A stretch of 64,000 bases of DNA from Pseudomonas sp. S37 (GTDB lineage Bacteria; Pseudomonadota; Gammaproteobacteria; Pseudomonadales; Pseudomonadaceae): the NCBI RefSeq assembly GCF_016658545.1, contig NZ_JACVZC010000006.1, forward strand, positions 1-64,000. Reading direction: 5' to 3'. The translations under genes were made by a program, and so were the position numbers. The notes beneath the pieces were generated by a model, which did no database searches, had not been told where the DNA came from, and saw only the letters and a program-made list of their open reading frames with translations. Below, piece by piece: positions 39,254 to 48,793 of the stretch. Each line of letters starts with the position of its first letter. Positions within the stretch are counted from its first letter, which is position 1.

Positions 39254-40417
39254 ATGCATTACCCCACCCTCAACTTCGCCCTGGGCGAAACCATCGACAT
39301 GCTCCGCGACCAGGTGCGCACCTTCGTTGCCGCCGAACTGGCCCCGCGCGCTGCGCAAATCGACCACGACAACCTGTTCCCCGCCGACATGTGGCGCAAG
39401 TTCGGCGACATGGGCCTGCTGGGCATCACGGTGCCGGAGGAATACGGCGGCGCCGGCCTGGGCTACCTGGCCCATGTGGTGTCAATGGAGGAAATCAGCC
39501 GTGGCTCGGCCTCGGTGGCGCTGTCGTACGGTGCGCACTCCAACCTGTGCGTCAACCAGATCAACCGCAACGGTACCCATGAGCAGAAGCTCAAGTACCT
39601 GCCCAAGCTGATCAGCGGCGAGCACATCGGCGCCCTGGCCATGAGCGAGCCCAACGCCGGCTCCGACGTGGTGTCGATGAAACTGCGCGCCGAAAAGCGC
39701 GGCGACCGCTACGTGCTCAACGGCAGCAAGACCTGGATCACCAACGGTCCCGACGCCAATACCTACGTGATCTACGCCAAGACCGACCTGGACAAGGGCG
39801 CCCACGGCATTACCGCGTTCATTGTCGAGCGTGACTGGAAAGGCTTCAGCCGCAGCAACAAGTTCGACAAGCTGGGCATGCGCGGCTCCAACACTTGCGA
39901 GCTGTTCTTCGATGACGTCGAGGTGCCGGAACAGAACATTCTCGGCCAGCTCAACGGCGGCGTGCGCGTACTGATGAGCGGCCTGGACTACGAACGCGTG
40001 GTGCTGTCCGGCGGCCCGACCGGCATCATGCAAAGCTGCATGGACCTGGTAGTGCCGTATATCCATGACCGCAAGCAGTTCGGCCAGAGCATCGGCGAGT
40101 TCCAGCTGATCCAGGGCAAGATCGCCGACATGTACACCCAGTTGAACGCCAGCCGCGCCTACCTGTATGCCGTGGCCCAGGCCTGCGACCGTGCCGAGAC
40201 CACCCGCAAGGACGCTGCCGGGGTGATCCTGTACACCGCCGAACGCGCCACGCAAATGGCGCTGGAGGCAATCCAGATTCTCGGTGGCAACGGCTATATC
40301 AATGAATTCCCGGCTGGCCGCCTGCTGCGTGACGCCAAGCTGTACGAAATCGGTGCCGGCACCAGCGAAATACGCCGGATGCTGATTGGCCGCGAACTGT
40401 TCAACGAAACCCGCTGA
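39254..40417 (+). CDS. liuA: Isovaleryl-CoA dehydrogenase
   Basis: A 387-residue FAD acyl-CoA dehydrogenase converting isovaleryl-CoA to 3-methylcrotonyl-CoA in leucine breakdown. Visible are [31 protein letters not shown], the FAD/substrate segment [18 protein letters not shown] and [18 protein letters not shown], where the Glu matches the unusual catalytic base position of isovaleryl-CoA dehydrogenase. The C-terminal [20 protein letters not shown] is family-typical. It is the first gene of liuABCD; also called ivd. Confidence 0.95.
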   Translation: MHYPTLNFALGETIDMLRDQVRTFVAAELAPRAAQIDHDNLFPADMWRKFGDMGLLGITVPEEYGGAGLGYLAHVVSMEEISRGSASVALSYGAHSNLCVNQINRNGTHEQKLKYLPKLISGEHIGALAMSEPNAGSDVVSMKLRAEKRGDRYVLNGSKTWITNGPDANTYVIYAKTDLDKGAHGITAFIVERDWKGFSRSNKFDKLGMRGSNTCELFFDDVEVPEQNILGQLNGGVRVLMSGLDYERVVLSGGPTGIMQSCMDLVVPYIHDRKQFGQSIGEFQLIQGKIADMYTQLNASRAYLYAVAQACDRAETTRKDAAGVILYTAERATQMALEAIQILGGNGYINEFPAGRLLRDAKLYEIGAGTSEIRRMLIGRELFNETR

Positions 40418-40437
40418 GCATAAGGGGACGGGCGCAC

Positions 40438-42045
<1,608 letters not shown>

Positions 42046-42047
42046 CC

Positions 42048-42863
42048 ATGAGCGATTTCAGCACCCTCGAAGTGATCCGCGACCCCCGCGGCTTCGCCAC
42101 CCTGTGGCTCAGCCGCGAGGACAAGAACAACGCCTTCAACGCACTGATGATCCGCGAGCTGATTGTCGCCATCGACCAGCTCGCCGAAGATTCAGGCCTG
42201 CGTTTTGTGCTGCTGCGTGGCCGTGGCCGGCACTTCAGCGCCGGCGCCGACCTGGCCTGGATGCAGCAATCGGCGCAGCTGGACTTAAACACCAACCTGG
42301 ATGACGCCCATGAACTGGGCGAGCTGATGTACGCCCTGCACCGCCTCAAGGCGCCCACCCTGGCCGTGGTGCAAGGTGCGGCCTTTGGCGGTGCGCTAGG
42401 CTTGATCAGTTGCTGCGACATGGCCATTGGTGCCGAAGACGCCCAGCTGTGCCTGTCGGAAGTGCGCATCGGCCTGGCCCCGGCAGTGATCAGCCCGTTC
42501 GTGGTCAAGGCCATCGGCGAGCGTGCTGCGCGCCGCTATGCCCTCACCGCCGAGCGCTTCAGCGGCGTGCGGGCCCGCGAGCTGGGCCTGCTGGCCGAGG
42601 TATACCCGGCCAGCGAACTGGACGCCCAGGTCGAAGCCTGGGTGGCCAACCTGCTGCAAAACAGCCCGCAAGCGCTGCGCGCCACCAAGGACCTGCTGCG
42701 CGAAGTGGACGACGGTGAACTCAGCCCGGCCCTGCGCCGCTACTGCGAAAACACCATCGCCCGTATCCGCGTCAGCGCCGAAGGCCAGGAGGGCCTGCGC
42801 GCCTTCCTGGAAAAACGCCGCCCTGCCTGGCAAACCGACGACAAGAAGGAACCGCGCCCATGA
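42048..42863 (+). CDS. liuC: 3-methylglutaconyl-CoA hydratase
   Basis: A 271-residue crotonase-fold enzyme hydrating 3-methylglutaconyl-CoA to HMG-CoA. The oxyanion-hole motifs are GRHFSAGADLAWMQ and QGAAFGGALGLISCCDMAIG; the catalytic region is LSEVRIGLAPAVISPFV. The start MSDFSTLEV at 42048 lies just after the liuB TGA. Its own TGA overlaps the liuD ATG. The specific substrate is assigned from the operon. Confidence 0.93.
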   Translation: MSDFSTLEVIRDPRGFATLWLSREDKNNAFNALMIRELIVAIDQLAEDSGLRFVLLRGRGRHFSAGADLAWMQQSAQLDLNTNLDDAHELGELMYALHRLKAPTLAVVQGAAFGGALGLISCCDMAIGAEDAQLCLSEVRIGLAPAVISPFVVKAIGERAARRYALTAERFSGVRARELGLLAEVYPASELDAQVEAWVANLLQNSPQALRATKDLLREVDDGELSPALRRYCENTIARIRVSAEGQEGLRAFLEKRRPAWQTDDKKEPRP

Positions 42864-44812
42864 GCCGCCCCGCTTTGACCACCCTGCTGGTCGCCAACCG
42901 CGGCGAAATCGCCTGCCGGGTGATGCGCACCGCGAAGTCCATGGGCCTGACCACCGTCGCCGTGCACAGCGCCACCGACCGTGACGCCCGGCATAGCCGC
43001 GAAGCCGATATCCGCGTCGACCTCGGCGGCACCAAGGCTGCCGAAAGCTATCTGCTGGTCGACAAGCTACTGGCCGCAGCCAAGGCCAGCGGCGCTCAGG
43101 CCATCCACCCGGGCTACGGCTTTCTGTCCGAGAACGCCGGCTTTGCCCGCGCCATCGAACAGGCCGGGCTGATCTTTCTCGGCCCACCGGCCAGTGCCAT
43201 CGACGCCATGGGCAGCAAGTCGGCAGCCAAGGCGCTGATGGAAGCCGCCGGGGTGCCGCTGGTACCGGGCTACCACGGCGAGTCCCAGGACCTGGACACC
43301 TTCCGCGCCGCCGCCGAACGCATCGGCTACCCGGTGCTGCTCAAGGCCAGCGCTGGCGGTGGTGGCAAGGGCATGAAAGTGGTCGAGGAGGAAAGCCAGC
43401 TGGCCGACGCCCTGGCCTCGGCCCAGCGTGAGGCGCAGTCATCGTTCGGCGATGCGCGCATGCTGGTGGAAAAGTATGTGCTCAAGCCGCGCCATGTGGA
43501 AATCCAGGTATTTGCCGACCAGCACGGCAACTGCCTGTACCTCAACGAGCGTGATTGCTCGATCCAGCGCCGCCACCAGAAAGTGGTCGAAGAAGCCCCT
43601 GCACCCGGCCTGTCGCCAGAACTGCGCCGGGCCATGGGTGAGGCGGCGGTGCGCGCGGCCCAGGCCATTGGCTATGTGGGCGCTGGCACTGTGGAATTCC
43701 TGCTCGATGCGCGTGGCGAGTTCTTCTTCATGGAGATGAACACCCGCCTGCAGGTGGAGCACCCGGTTACCGAGGCTATCACTGGGCTCGATCTGGTGGC
43801 CTGGCAGATTCGCGTGGCCTGTGGTGAAGCGCTGCCGATCACTCAAGCGCAGGTGCCGCTGATCGGCCACGCCATTGAAGTGCGCCTGTATGCCGAGGAC
43901 CCGGCCAACGAGTTCCTGCCTGCTACCGGCAAGCTGGCGCTGTACCGTGAGTCGGCTGCTGGCGAAGGCCGGCGGGTGGACAGCGGGGTCAGCGAAGGCG
44001 ATGTGGTGTCGCCGTTCTATGACCCGATGCTGGGCAAGCTGATTGCCTGGGGCGAAGACCGCGAGCAGGCGCGCCTGCGCTTGCTGGCCATGCTCGATGA
44101 GTTCGCAATTGGCGGGTTGAAGACCAACATTGCCTTCCTGCGGCGCATTTTGGCGCACCCGGCGTTTGCGGCCGCTGAACTGGATACTGGTTTCATACCA
44201 CGTCATCAGGAAGTTTTGCTGCCTGCGCCACAGGCGTTGCCGGCCGGTTTCTGGGAAGCGGCAGCCGAGGCGTGGCTGCAAGGCCAGGCCGGGCAGCAGC
44301 GGGAAGATGACCGTGGTTCGCCGTGGGGCGAGCGCAACGGTCTGCGCCTGGGCTTGCCCGCACGCGCCAGCCTGCATTTGGTGAGTGGTGGTCAGGACCA
44401 GGCGGTTGCCCTGGAGCGCAGCGCTACGTCTACCTGGCAGTTGCTTGGCGAGCAGTTGGTACATGACCAGGATGGGGTGCGCCGTCAGCATCTGGCGATT
44501 CGCCGCGGTGGCACGCTGTACTTGCACTGGGATGGCGAGATGCATGCCATCGAGGCCTTCGACCCGATCGCCGAGGCTGAGGCCAGCCACAGCCACCAGG
44601 GCGGCCTGGGCGCGCCCATGAACGGCAGCATCGTGCGGGTGCTGGTGGAGCCCGGGCAGGTGGTTGAAACGGGCACGCCGCTGGTGGTGCTGGAGGCCAT
44701 GAAGATGGAGCACAGCATTCGCGCGCCGCATGGGGGGACGGTGAAGGCGTTGTTCTGCCAGGAAGGGGATATGGTCAGCGAAGGGACGGTGCTGGTCGAA
44801 CTGGTGGAGTGA
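42860..44812 (+). CDS. liuD: 3-methylcrotonyl-CoA carboxylase, alpha (biotin) subunit
   Basis: A 650-residue protein with an N-terminal biotin carboxylase (LVANRGEIACRVMRTAKSMG; ATP-grasp KASAGGGGKGMKVVEE; MEMNTRLQVEHPVTEAITGL) and a C-terminal biotinyl domain, VLEAMKMEHS with the biotinylated Lys at about 615. It forms a complex with LiuB. The gene begins in the liuC stop. liuE (HMG-CoA lyase), which follows in P. aeruginosa, is absent from this locus. Confidence 0.95.
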   Translation: MSRPALTTLLVANRGEIACRVMRTAKSMGLTTVAVHSATDRDARHSREADIRVDLGGTKAAESYLLVDKLLAAAKASGAQAIHPGYGFLSENAGFARAIEQAGLIFLGPPASAIDAMGSKSAAKALMEAAGVPLVPGYHGESQDLDTFRAAAERIGYPVLLKASAGGGGKGMKVVEEESQLADALASAQREAQSSFGDARMLVEKYVLKPRHVEIQVFADQHGNCLYLNERDCSIQRRHQKVVEEAPAPGLSPELRRAMGEAAVRAAQAIGYVGAGTVEFLLDARGEFFFMEMNTRLQVEHPVTEAITGLDLVAWQIRVACGEALPITQAQVPLIGHAIEVRLYAEDPANEFLPATGKLALYRESAAGEGRRVDSGVSEGDVVSPFYDPMLGKLIAWGEDREQARLRLLAMLDEFAIGGLKTNIAFLRRILAHPAFAAAELDTGFIPRHQEVLLPAPQALPAGFWEAAAEAWLQGQAGQQREDDRGSPWGERNGLRLGLPARASLHLVSGGQDQAVALERSATSTWQLLGEQLVHDQDGVRRQHLAIRRGGTLYLHWDGEMHAIEAFDPIAEAEASHSHQGGLGAPMNGSIVRVLVEPGQVVETGTPLVVLEAMKMEHSIRAPHGGTVKALFCQEGDMVSEGTVLVELVE

Positions 44813-44819
44813 GCCTGTT

Positions 44820-45001
44820 AGGGCTGCTTTGCGGCCCTGTGGGAGCGGCTTCAGCCGCGAACACGGGCGCAGCCGGTGCCATGCACCGCGTTGGCTTCTT
44901 CGCGGGCAAGCCCGCTCCCACAGGTACCGCGCAGGCTTCGGACTCGCGCGTTCCCTGTGGGAGCGGCCTGGTGTCGCGAAAGGGCTGCACAGCAGCCCCG
45001 G
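44820..45001. repeat. REP cluster (three to four modules)
   Basis: Several REP modules of both types (TGTGGGAGCGGCTTCAGCCG, CGCGGGCAAGCCCGCTCCC, TGTGGGAGCGGCCTGGTGTC) fill the convergent gap between liuD and the first XRE-S24 gene. Nothing else is seen. Confidence 0.8.
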
Positions 45002-45005
45002 CTAT

Positions 45006-45620
45006 CTAGAAGGCCCCGTGCACCCTCACGACCACGCCCAGAAACTCGCAACCCTCTTCACAGAGAACAGTCGGATAGCGCGTATTCAGCGGCTTAAGCA
45101 TCTTGTCTCCCCCCTCCTCGACCAACTGCCGCAACACTGGCGGCCGCCCCGGCTGCCGTGCAATAACCAGCCTGCCTGGCTCTGCCGGCAGACCGGCATC
45201 TACCAGCACACGCATACCCTCAGGCACGCTCTTGCCACTGGCGGCATTCATCGAATCGTTTTCCACCACCAGCCAGAACGCATTACCCGCGGGCATGTAG
45301 TCCGTCTGTTCAAGAGACTTGCTCGTGTCAGGCAATGGTCCCTGCAAGTCTGCCCAAGCCAGCACCGGGAATCGAAAGCTGGCATTGCGCCCTGGCGCTT
45401 CAGCCACGACGTAACGCTCAACCACCATGACCCGGGCCTGCAGAAACACCAGTCCTAACATCTCAAGCTTTTCGTTGATGGTCTCCAGCGTCGGCCGTCG
45501 CGTACCACGCAGCCAATGCCCCACACCGCCTTGAGTCATGCCCAGGCGTTCGGCCAGCTTGAGTTGGCTGAGTTTATGTTCGCGCTTGTAACGCTTGAGA
45601 AATGCGTTCCAGTCTTCCAT
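45006..45620 (-). CDS. XRE-S24 repressor-like protein, paralogue 1
   Basis: A 204-residue protein with an N-terminal XRE helix-turn-helix (residues 5-60; SQLKLAERLGMTQGGVGHWL) and a C-terminal LexA/CI-like S24 domain (residues about 83-204). The nucleophile region is VENDSMNAASG with Ser123. At the place of lambda CI Lys192 there is Arg164 (VLRQL), and no clear Ala-Gly cleavage site is seen in the linker, so RecA-stimulated self-cleavage is doubtful. It is about half identical by eye to the next gene, including the shared end CEEGCEFLGVVVRVHGAF. No phage genes are nearby. Confidence 0.85.
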   Translation of the reverse strand: MEDWNAFLKRYKREHKLSQLKLAERLGMTQGGVGHWLRGTRRPTLETINEKLEMLGLVFLQARVMVVERYVVAEAPGRNASFRFPVLAWADLQGPLPDTSKSLEQTDYMPAGNAFWLVVENDSMNAASGKSVPEGMRVLVDAGLPAEPGRLVIARQPGRPPVLRQLVEEGGDKMLKPLNTRYPTVLCEEGCEFLGVVVRVHGAF

Positions 45621-45655
45621 GAGCGGGGTACCGCAGCTCCAGAACTTGCGCCATC

Positions 45656-45709
45656 CTTGTGGGAGCGGCCTTGCGTCGCGATTGGGCTGCGCAGCAGCCC
45701 CGGCAATCT
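45656..45709. repeat. REP module
   Basis: A TGTGGGAGCGGCCTTGCGTC module followed by GGGCTGCGCAGCAGCCC, in the same position relative to the upstream XRE-S24 gene end as the REP at 44990 is to the other, so it was probably duplicated with the gene. Confidence 0.75.
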
Positions 45710-46373
45710 AGAAGGCCCCATGCACCCGCACGACCACCCCCAGAAACTCGCAACCCTCTTCACACAGCAGCGCCGGGTAATTGCTGTTCAACGCCTTCAG
45801 GTAGCGCTGCCCACCTTCCTCGGCCAATTCCCGGAAAATCGCCGGCTTTCCCGGCTGACGAGCGATAACCAGACGCCCTGGCTCAGCCTCTACGCCAGGG
45901 TCTACCAGCATCCGCATACCCTGCGGCACACTACGACCACTCACGGCACTCATGGCATCATTTTCCACAGTCAGCCAGAACGCCTTGCCCTGCGCCAGAT
46001 AATCGGTCTGCTCGAACACAGCAGGTTCTTCTGCTTGCGCAGCACTTAACTCACTCCACCCCAGCACCGGGTAGCGGAAACACACGATGCATTGCATGAG
46101 GTCCAGCTCATCATCATCGTCATCCATCTCATAAACGCCGTGCTCCTCGCCAACCTGACCCTGGATACGCAGCTGCAAACTGACGTTGTAGTGAGGCATG
46201 CCGATTTCGACGAACGTACGGTTCATCGACTCGATTTTCGGCTGACGCCGCTTATTCACCCAATGCCCGACGCTGCCCTGAGACACGCCAACGCGCTCGG
46301 CAAGCTGCTCTTGAGTGAGCCCTAGCTCCTCCATCCGGTCACGGACGAGGGCAATCCATTTATCCATATTCAT
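45708..46373 (-). CDS. XRE-S24 repressor-like protein, paralogue 2 (protease dyad lost)
   Basis: A 221-residue protein with an N-terminal XRE domain (TQEQLAERVGVSQGSVGHWV) and a C-terminal S24 domain. Both catalytic positions are changed: the Ser is Ala140 (VENDAMSAVSG) and the Lys is Arg181 (AIFREL). A linker insert of Asp/Glu (YEMDDDDDELDL) separates the domains and is missing from paralogue 1. The protein should therefore be an uncleavable regulator. The start could be ATG at 46373 or 46367; a GTG at 46382 is less likely. A 19-bp inverted repeat lies upstream at 46444-46462. Confidence 0.85.
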   Translation of the reverse strand: MNMDKWIALVRDRMEELGLTQEQLAERVGVSQGSVGHWVNKRRQPKIESMNRTFVEIGMPHYNVSLQLRIQGQVGEEHGVYEMDDDDDELDLMQCIVCFRYPVLGWSELSAAQAEEPAVFEQTDYLAQGKAFWLTVENDAMSAVSGRSVPQGMRMLVDPGVEAEPGRLVIARQPGKPAIFRELAEEGGQRYLKALNSNYPALLCEEGCEFLGVVVRVHGAF

Positions 46374-46443
46374 CGCTGGCACGATACGGACTGCCTTCTA
46401 GCGCTCAATAAACATTCAGTATTATTTATCTCAAAGCATAAAA

Positions 46444-46462
46444 ATACTATAGGTATTAGTAT
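46444..46462. promoter_or_regulatory. Candidate operator between the XRE-S24 gene and the small ORF
   Basis: ATACTATAGGTATTAGTAT has arms ATACTA and TAGTAT around a 7-base spacer, in a very AT-rich divergent gap (46374-46504). A second GTATTA lies at 46420-46425. Its symmetry and position suit binding by the XRE proteins (inference). Confidence 0.4.
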
Positions 46463-46504
46463 CGGCCTGACCCCTTTCCCTACTGGCTCTTAGCAGGTAT
46501 CAGG

Positions 46505-46804
46505 ATGAAACCACCGAAAAACGACGAAACAGATCTCGACAGCGAAGCCGCCCGCCGCGCCCTCGATTACTACCTCAACCCCAACCCGCCACGCCCCAGC
46601 CTGGACAACAAGATCTGGACGCTGCACGAAGGCGTAACCGGCGACCAGGCCCAGGAACACGCCATCGCCCTGCTGCGCTGCGCCGCCGCCACCGCACAGG
46701 AAACCGCCAGCCACCAGCACGGCAGCCAGCGCGAACTGACCTTCGCCCTGATGCACATGATGGATATGGCCCGCGCACTGCTGGAGCACAAACACACCGG
46801 GTAA
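46505..46804 (+). CDS. Small DUF3077/DUF6124-like protein
   Basis: A 99-residue soluble protein. Its middle and end (TGDQAQEHAIALLRCAAATA, then RELTFALMHMMDMARALLEH) match the pattern I recall for the Pseudomonas DUF3077/DUF6124 family, which is present in many copies per genome with no known function. The N-terminus is polar (MKPPKNDETDLDSEAARRAL). It is divergent from the XRE-S24 gene and may share its operator. Confidence 0.7.
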   Translation: MKPPKNDETDLDSEAARRALDYYLNPNPPRPSLDNKIWTLHEGVTGDQAQEHAIALLRCAAATAQETASHQHGSQRELTFALMHMMDMARALLEHKHTG

Positions 46805-46888
46805 CCGGGTTGGTAGGCAAAAAAGAAGGGAGAGAACGTGATGGCCGGGTAACGGCAATGGCCCCGATTGCCGGGACAAGGAAGCGCA

Positions 46889-46909
46889 CCGGTAAAACTT
46901 TTTTACCGG
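46889..46909. terminator. Stem-loop, possible terminator
   Basis: CCGGTAAAA and TTTTACCGG are perfect 9-bp arms around CTT. It lies 85 bp after the small ORF and just before the PrrF promoter. There is no T-run beyond the stem itself, but the A/T tracts in the stem could work in both directions. Confidence 0.4.
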
Positions 46910-46925
46910 ATTGATGAAAATTCAT

Positions 46926-46956
46926 TTGACTGGCAAATGATAACGATTATTATTGC
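46926..46956 (+). promoter_or_regulatory. PrrF promoter with Fur box
   Basis: TTGACT (46926-46931) and TATTAT (46948-46953) are spaced by 16 bases. A Fur box begins at 46933 (GCAAATGATAACGATTATT, 14 of 19 matches to the consensus) and covers the spacer and the -10 box. Fur with iron would shut the promoter. Confidence 0.8.
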
Positions 46957-46959
46957 ACT

Positions 46960-47071
46960 CAGCTGATCGCGAGATCTGCTGGATAACCTGAAAGCTTAGG
47001 TCGCTCTCAGATTATCTCCTCATCAGGCTAATCACGGTTTTTGACCCGGCTTTTTGCCGGGTCTTTTTTTT
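46960..47071 (+). ncRNA. prrF: PrrF iron-responsive small RNA
   Basis: About 112 nt. The segment from TCAGATTATCTCCTCATCAG through GGCTAATCACGG matches what I recall of the conserved core of Pseudomonas PrrF1/PrrF2, which pairs with sodB and other iron-protein mRNAs under iron starvation. A strong terminator follows, GACCCGGC-TTTTT-GCCGGGTC with a run of T to 47071. A Fur-covered promoter precedes it. P. putida carries two separated PrrF copies; which one this is cannot be decided here. Confidence 0.88.
47042..47071 (+). terminator. Rho-independent terminator of PrrF
   Basis: GACCCGGC/GCCGGGTC stem with a TTTTT loop and a run of nine T. Confidence 0.9.
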
Positions 47072-47166
47072 GGCTCTTCAGGCTAATGAAGATCGTGATG
47101 GCGCGCATGATAGCAAAGGTGTTTCAGGGCGTGAACGCTCGTTACAAAACTTTGCGGAATCAGCAC

Positions 47167-47185
47167 TTGCGAATCATTCTCGTTT
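47167..47185 (+). promoter_or_regulatory. Fur box before the sigma/DUF4880 gene
   Basis: TTGCGAATCATTCTCGTTT; on the other strand it contains GAGAAT-G-ATTCGC, close to the 6-1-6 Fur pattern GATAAT-A-ATTATC. It is 70 bp before the ATG of the next gene. Confidence 0.65.
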
Positions 47186-47254
47186 CACCTAGGCTGATTA
47201 CGCATCAAGGAAGATGCCCCCACCCCTCCCCCTTTGTAGAGCAAGGAGCTGTCC

Positions 47255-47770
47255 ATGGCCCGTCTGCTGCTGCCGCTTGAGCACCCAACCCCTGTTGCCG
47301 AGCACGATGCCGACGATGCCCTGCTGCATGCCCTTAAGCGGCTGCCACGGCGCGTACAGCAAGTGTTCCTGCTCAACCGCCTCGACCAGCTGGACTTCGC
47401 CGCCATCGCTGCCCGCCTGGACCTGCCACTGGCCAGTGTCGAGCGCAACATGGACCAGGCGCTGCAGGTCGGCCGCTCGCGCCGGGATGTACTGGCGAGT
47501 GTTGCCGGGCAGTGGTATGTGCGCTTGCAGAGCCCGCAGGTGACCGCGTGCGAACGGATCGACTTCCGCCGCTGGCTGGATGCCGACCAGGCAAACTTGC
47601 AGGCATTTCACGAGACGGAACTGCGCTGGCGCAGCCTGCTGGCACCGGCCCGGCAGCTTGGCCAAGACGGCTGGTACCGGCAAGGCCGGGCGGCGTTGTC
47701 GCTGGGCGGTTGTTCGGTCGCGGTCGGGCTTGGTGTTGCGGCGTTGGTGGTGTTCGGGTTGTGGGCCTGA
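47255..47770 (+). CDS. Sigma-70 region 4-like / DUF4880 / membrane-anchor hybrid
   Basis: A 171-residue protein. Residues about 22-75 resemble ECF sigma region 4 (ALKRLPRRVQQVFLLNRLDQ, then DFAAIAARLDLPLASVERNM). Residues about 84-126 match the FecR N-terminal DUF4880 pattern (AGQWYVRLQSPQVTACERID, FRRWLDADQANLQAFHE). Residues about 148-170 are one hydrophobic helix, and nothing follows, so no periplasmic FecR domain exists. It begins behind AAGGAG and lies 70 bp after a Fur box and 180 bp after PrrF. It could be a remnant of a fused FecI-FecR pair or a membrane-held regulator. Region 2 is absent, so it is not a complete sigma factor. Confidence 0.75.
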   Translation: MARLLLPLEHPTPVAEHDADDALLHALKRLPRRVQQVFLLNRLDQLDFAAIAARLDLPLASVERNMDQALQVGRSRRDVLASVAGQWYVRLQSPQVTACERIDFRRWLDADQANLQAFHETELRWRSLLAPARQLGQDGWYRQGRAALSLGGCSVAVGLGVAALVVFGLWA

Positions 47771-47911
47771 TCACCTCCTTGGGCACTGTACGAAAAAAGC
47801 TGTCGCTGACACCGCTGCCAGTATTGCCAATCTCGAAACGCTGATAACACGTAGACCATGCGGCGACACGACCTGGGATATGTCACCGTGATGCTTCCGG
47901 GCAGCGCATCC

Positions 47912-48793
47912 TCAGCGCCCCGGACTCTGGCCTCCAGCCTTGCCTTGATCACCCGAAGGGTGCGCCACGTCGGCCGAACGCCTGGCCGACTGCCAGCCAA
48001 GAATAAGCATGAATAGCACCGCGAACACCAATACGATCGTGGGCGCGGGGGCGCTGTCGAGAAAGAATGACAGGTACACGCCAAGAAACGCGCAGCCGAT
48101 GGCAACCACCAGCGAAACCCATAGCATATGCCGCAGCTCGCGGGTGATCAGCACCCCAATGGCACCGGGTGCGATCAGTAGCGCAATGGCCAGGATCACC
48201 CCGGAAGCCTTCAGCGCCCCCACCACCGCCAGGGAGATCAGGCACAACAGCCCATAATGCAGCCAGCCGGTGCGCAGCCCGACCGCGTGGGCCTGTATCG
48301 CGTCGAAGGTGTACAGCATCAAGTCCTTCCACTTGGTCGCTACGACCGCAGCAGTCAACAGGGCAATGCCGGCGCACAGCCATATGTCCTGCTGATTGGC
48401 ACCCAGGATATCGCCAAACAGGATATGGTCCAGGTGCACGCTGGACTCGATTTTCAGGTACAGCACCAGGCCAAGGCCGAACATGCCCGAATACACGATC
48501 CCCATCACCGTGTCCTGCTTGATACGGCTGTTCTGCTTCAGAAAACCCGTGGCAACAGCGCAGAAGATACCCGCCAGAAACGCGCCGATGGCGTAGGGGA
48601 TGTGCACGATGTAGGCGATCACCACGCCCGGGAACACCGCGTGGGCAATGGCATCGCCCAGCAGCGCCCAGCCCTTGAGCACCAGAAAGCAGGACAACAG
48701 CGCCATGGGGATGGCGATGAGCACAGCAATAAGCATGGCATTGGCCATGAAATCGAAGCCAAAGGGCTGCAGCAACAACGCCAGCGCACTCAT
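47912..48793 (-). CDS. Metal ABC transporter permease (SitD/MntB-like)
   Basis: A 293-residue inner-membrane ABC-3 family permease with about eight hydrophobic helices. The start MSALALLLQPFGFDFMANAM and the motif VLKGWALLGDAIAHAVFPGV are typical of Mn/Fe/Zn permeases. The C-terminal tail is polar (SADVAHPSGDQGKAGGQSPG). It is the last gene of the four-gene operon and overlaps the other permease by ATGA. The two permeases probably form a heterodimer, as SitC and SitD do. Confidence 0.9.
   Translation of the reverse strand: MSALALLLQPFGFDFMANAMLIAVLIAIPMALLSCFLVLKGWALLGDAIAHAVFPGVVIAYIVHIPYAIGAFLAGIFCAVATGFLKQNSRIKQDTVMGIVYSGMFGLGLVLYLKIESSVHLDHILFGDILGANQQDIWLCAGIALLTAAVVATKWKDLMLYTFDAIQAHAVGLRTGWLHYGLLCLISLAVVGALKASGVILAIALLIAPGAIGVLITRELRHMLWVSLVVAIGCAFLGVYLSFFLDSAPAPTIVLVFAVLFMLILGWQSARRSADVAHPSGDQGKAGGQSPGR

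Noticed and set aside
45006..46804. Prophage or pyocin locus suggested by the CI-like repressors
   Set aside because: No integrase, structural, lysis or replication genes are visible around them; neighbours are leucine catabolism and PrrF.
46913..46924. ATGAAAATTCAT palindrome before PrrF as a separate operator
   Set aside because: It is short and AT-rich, and may arise by chance beside the Fur-covered promoter.
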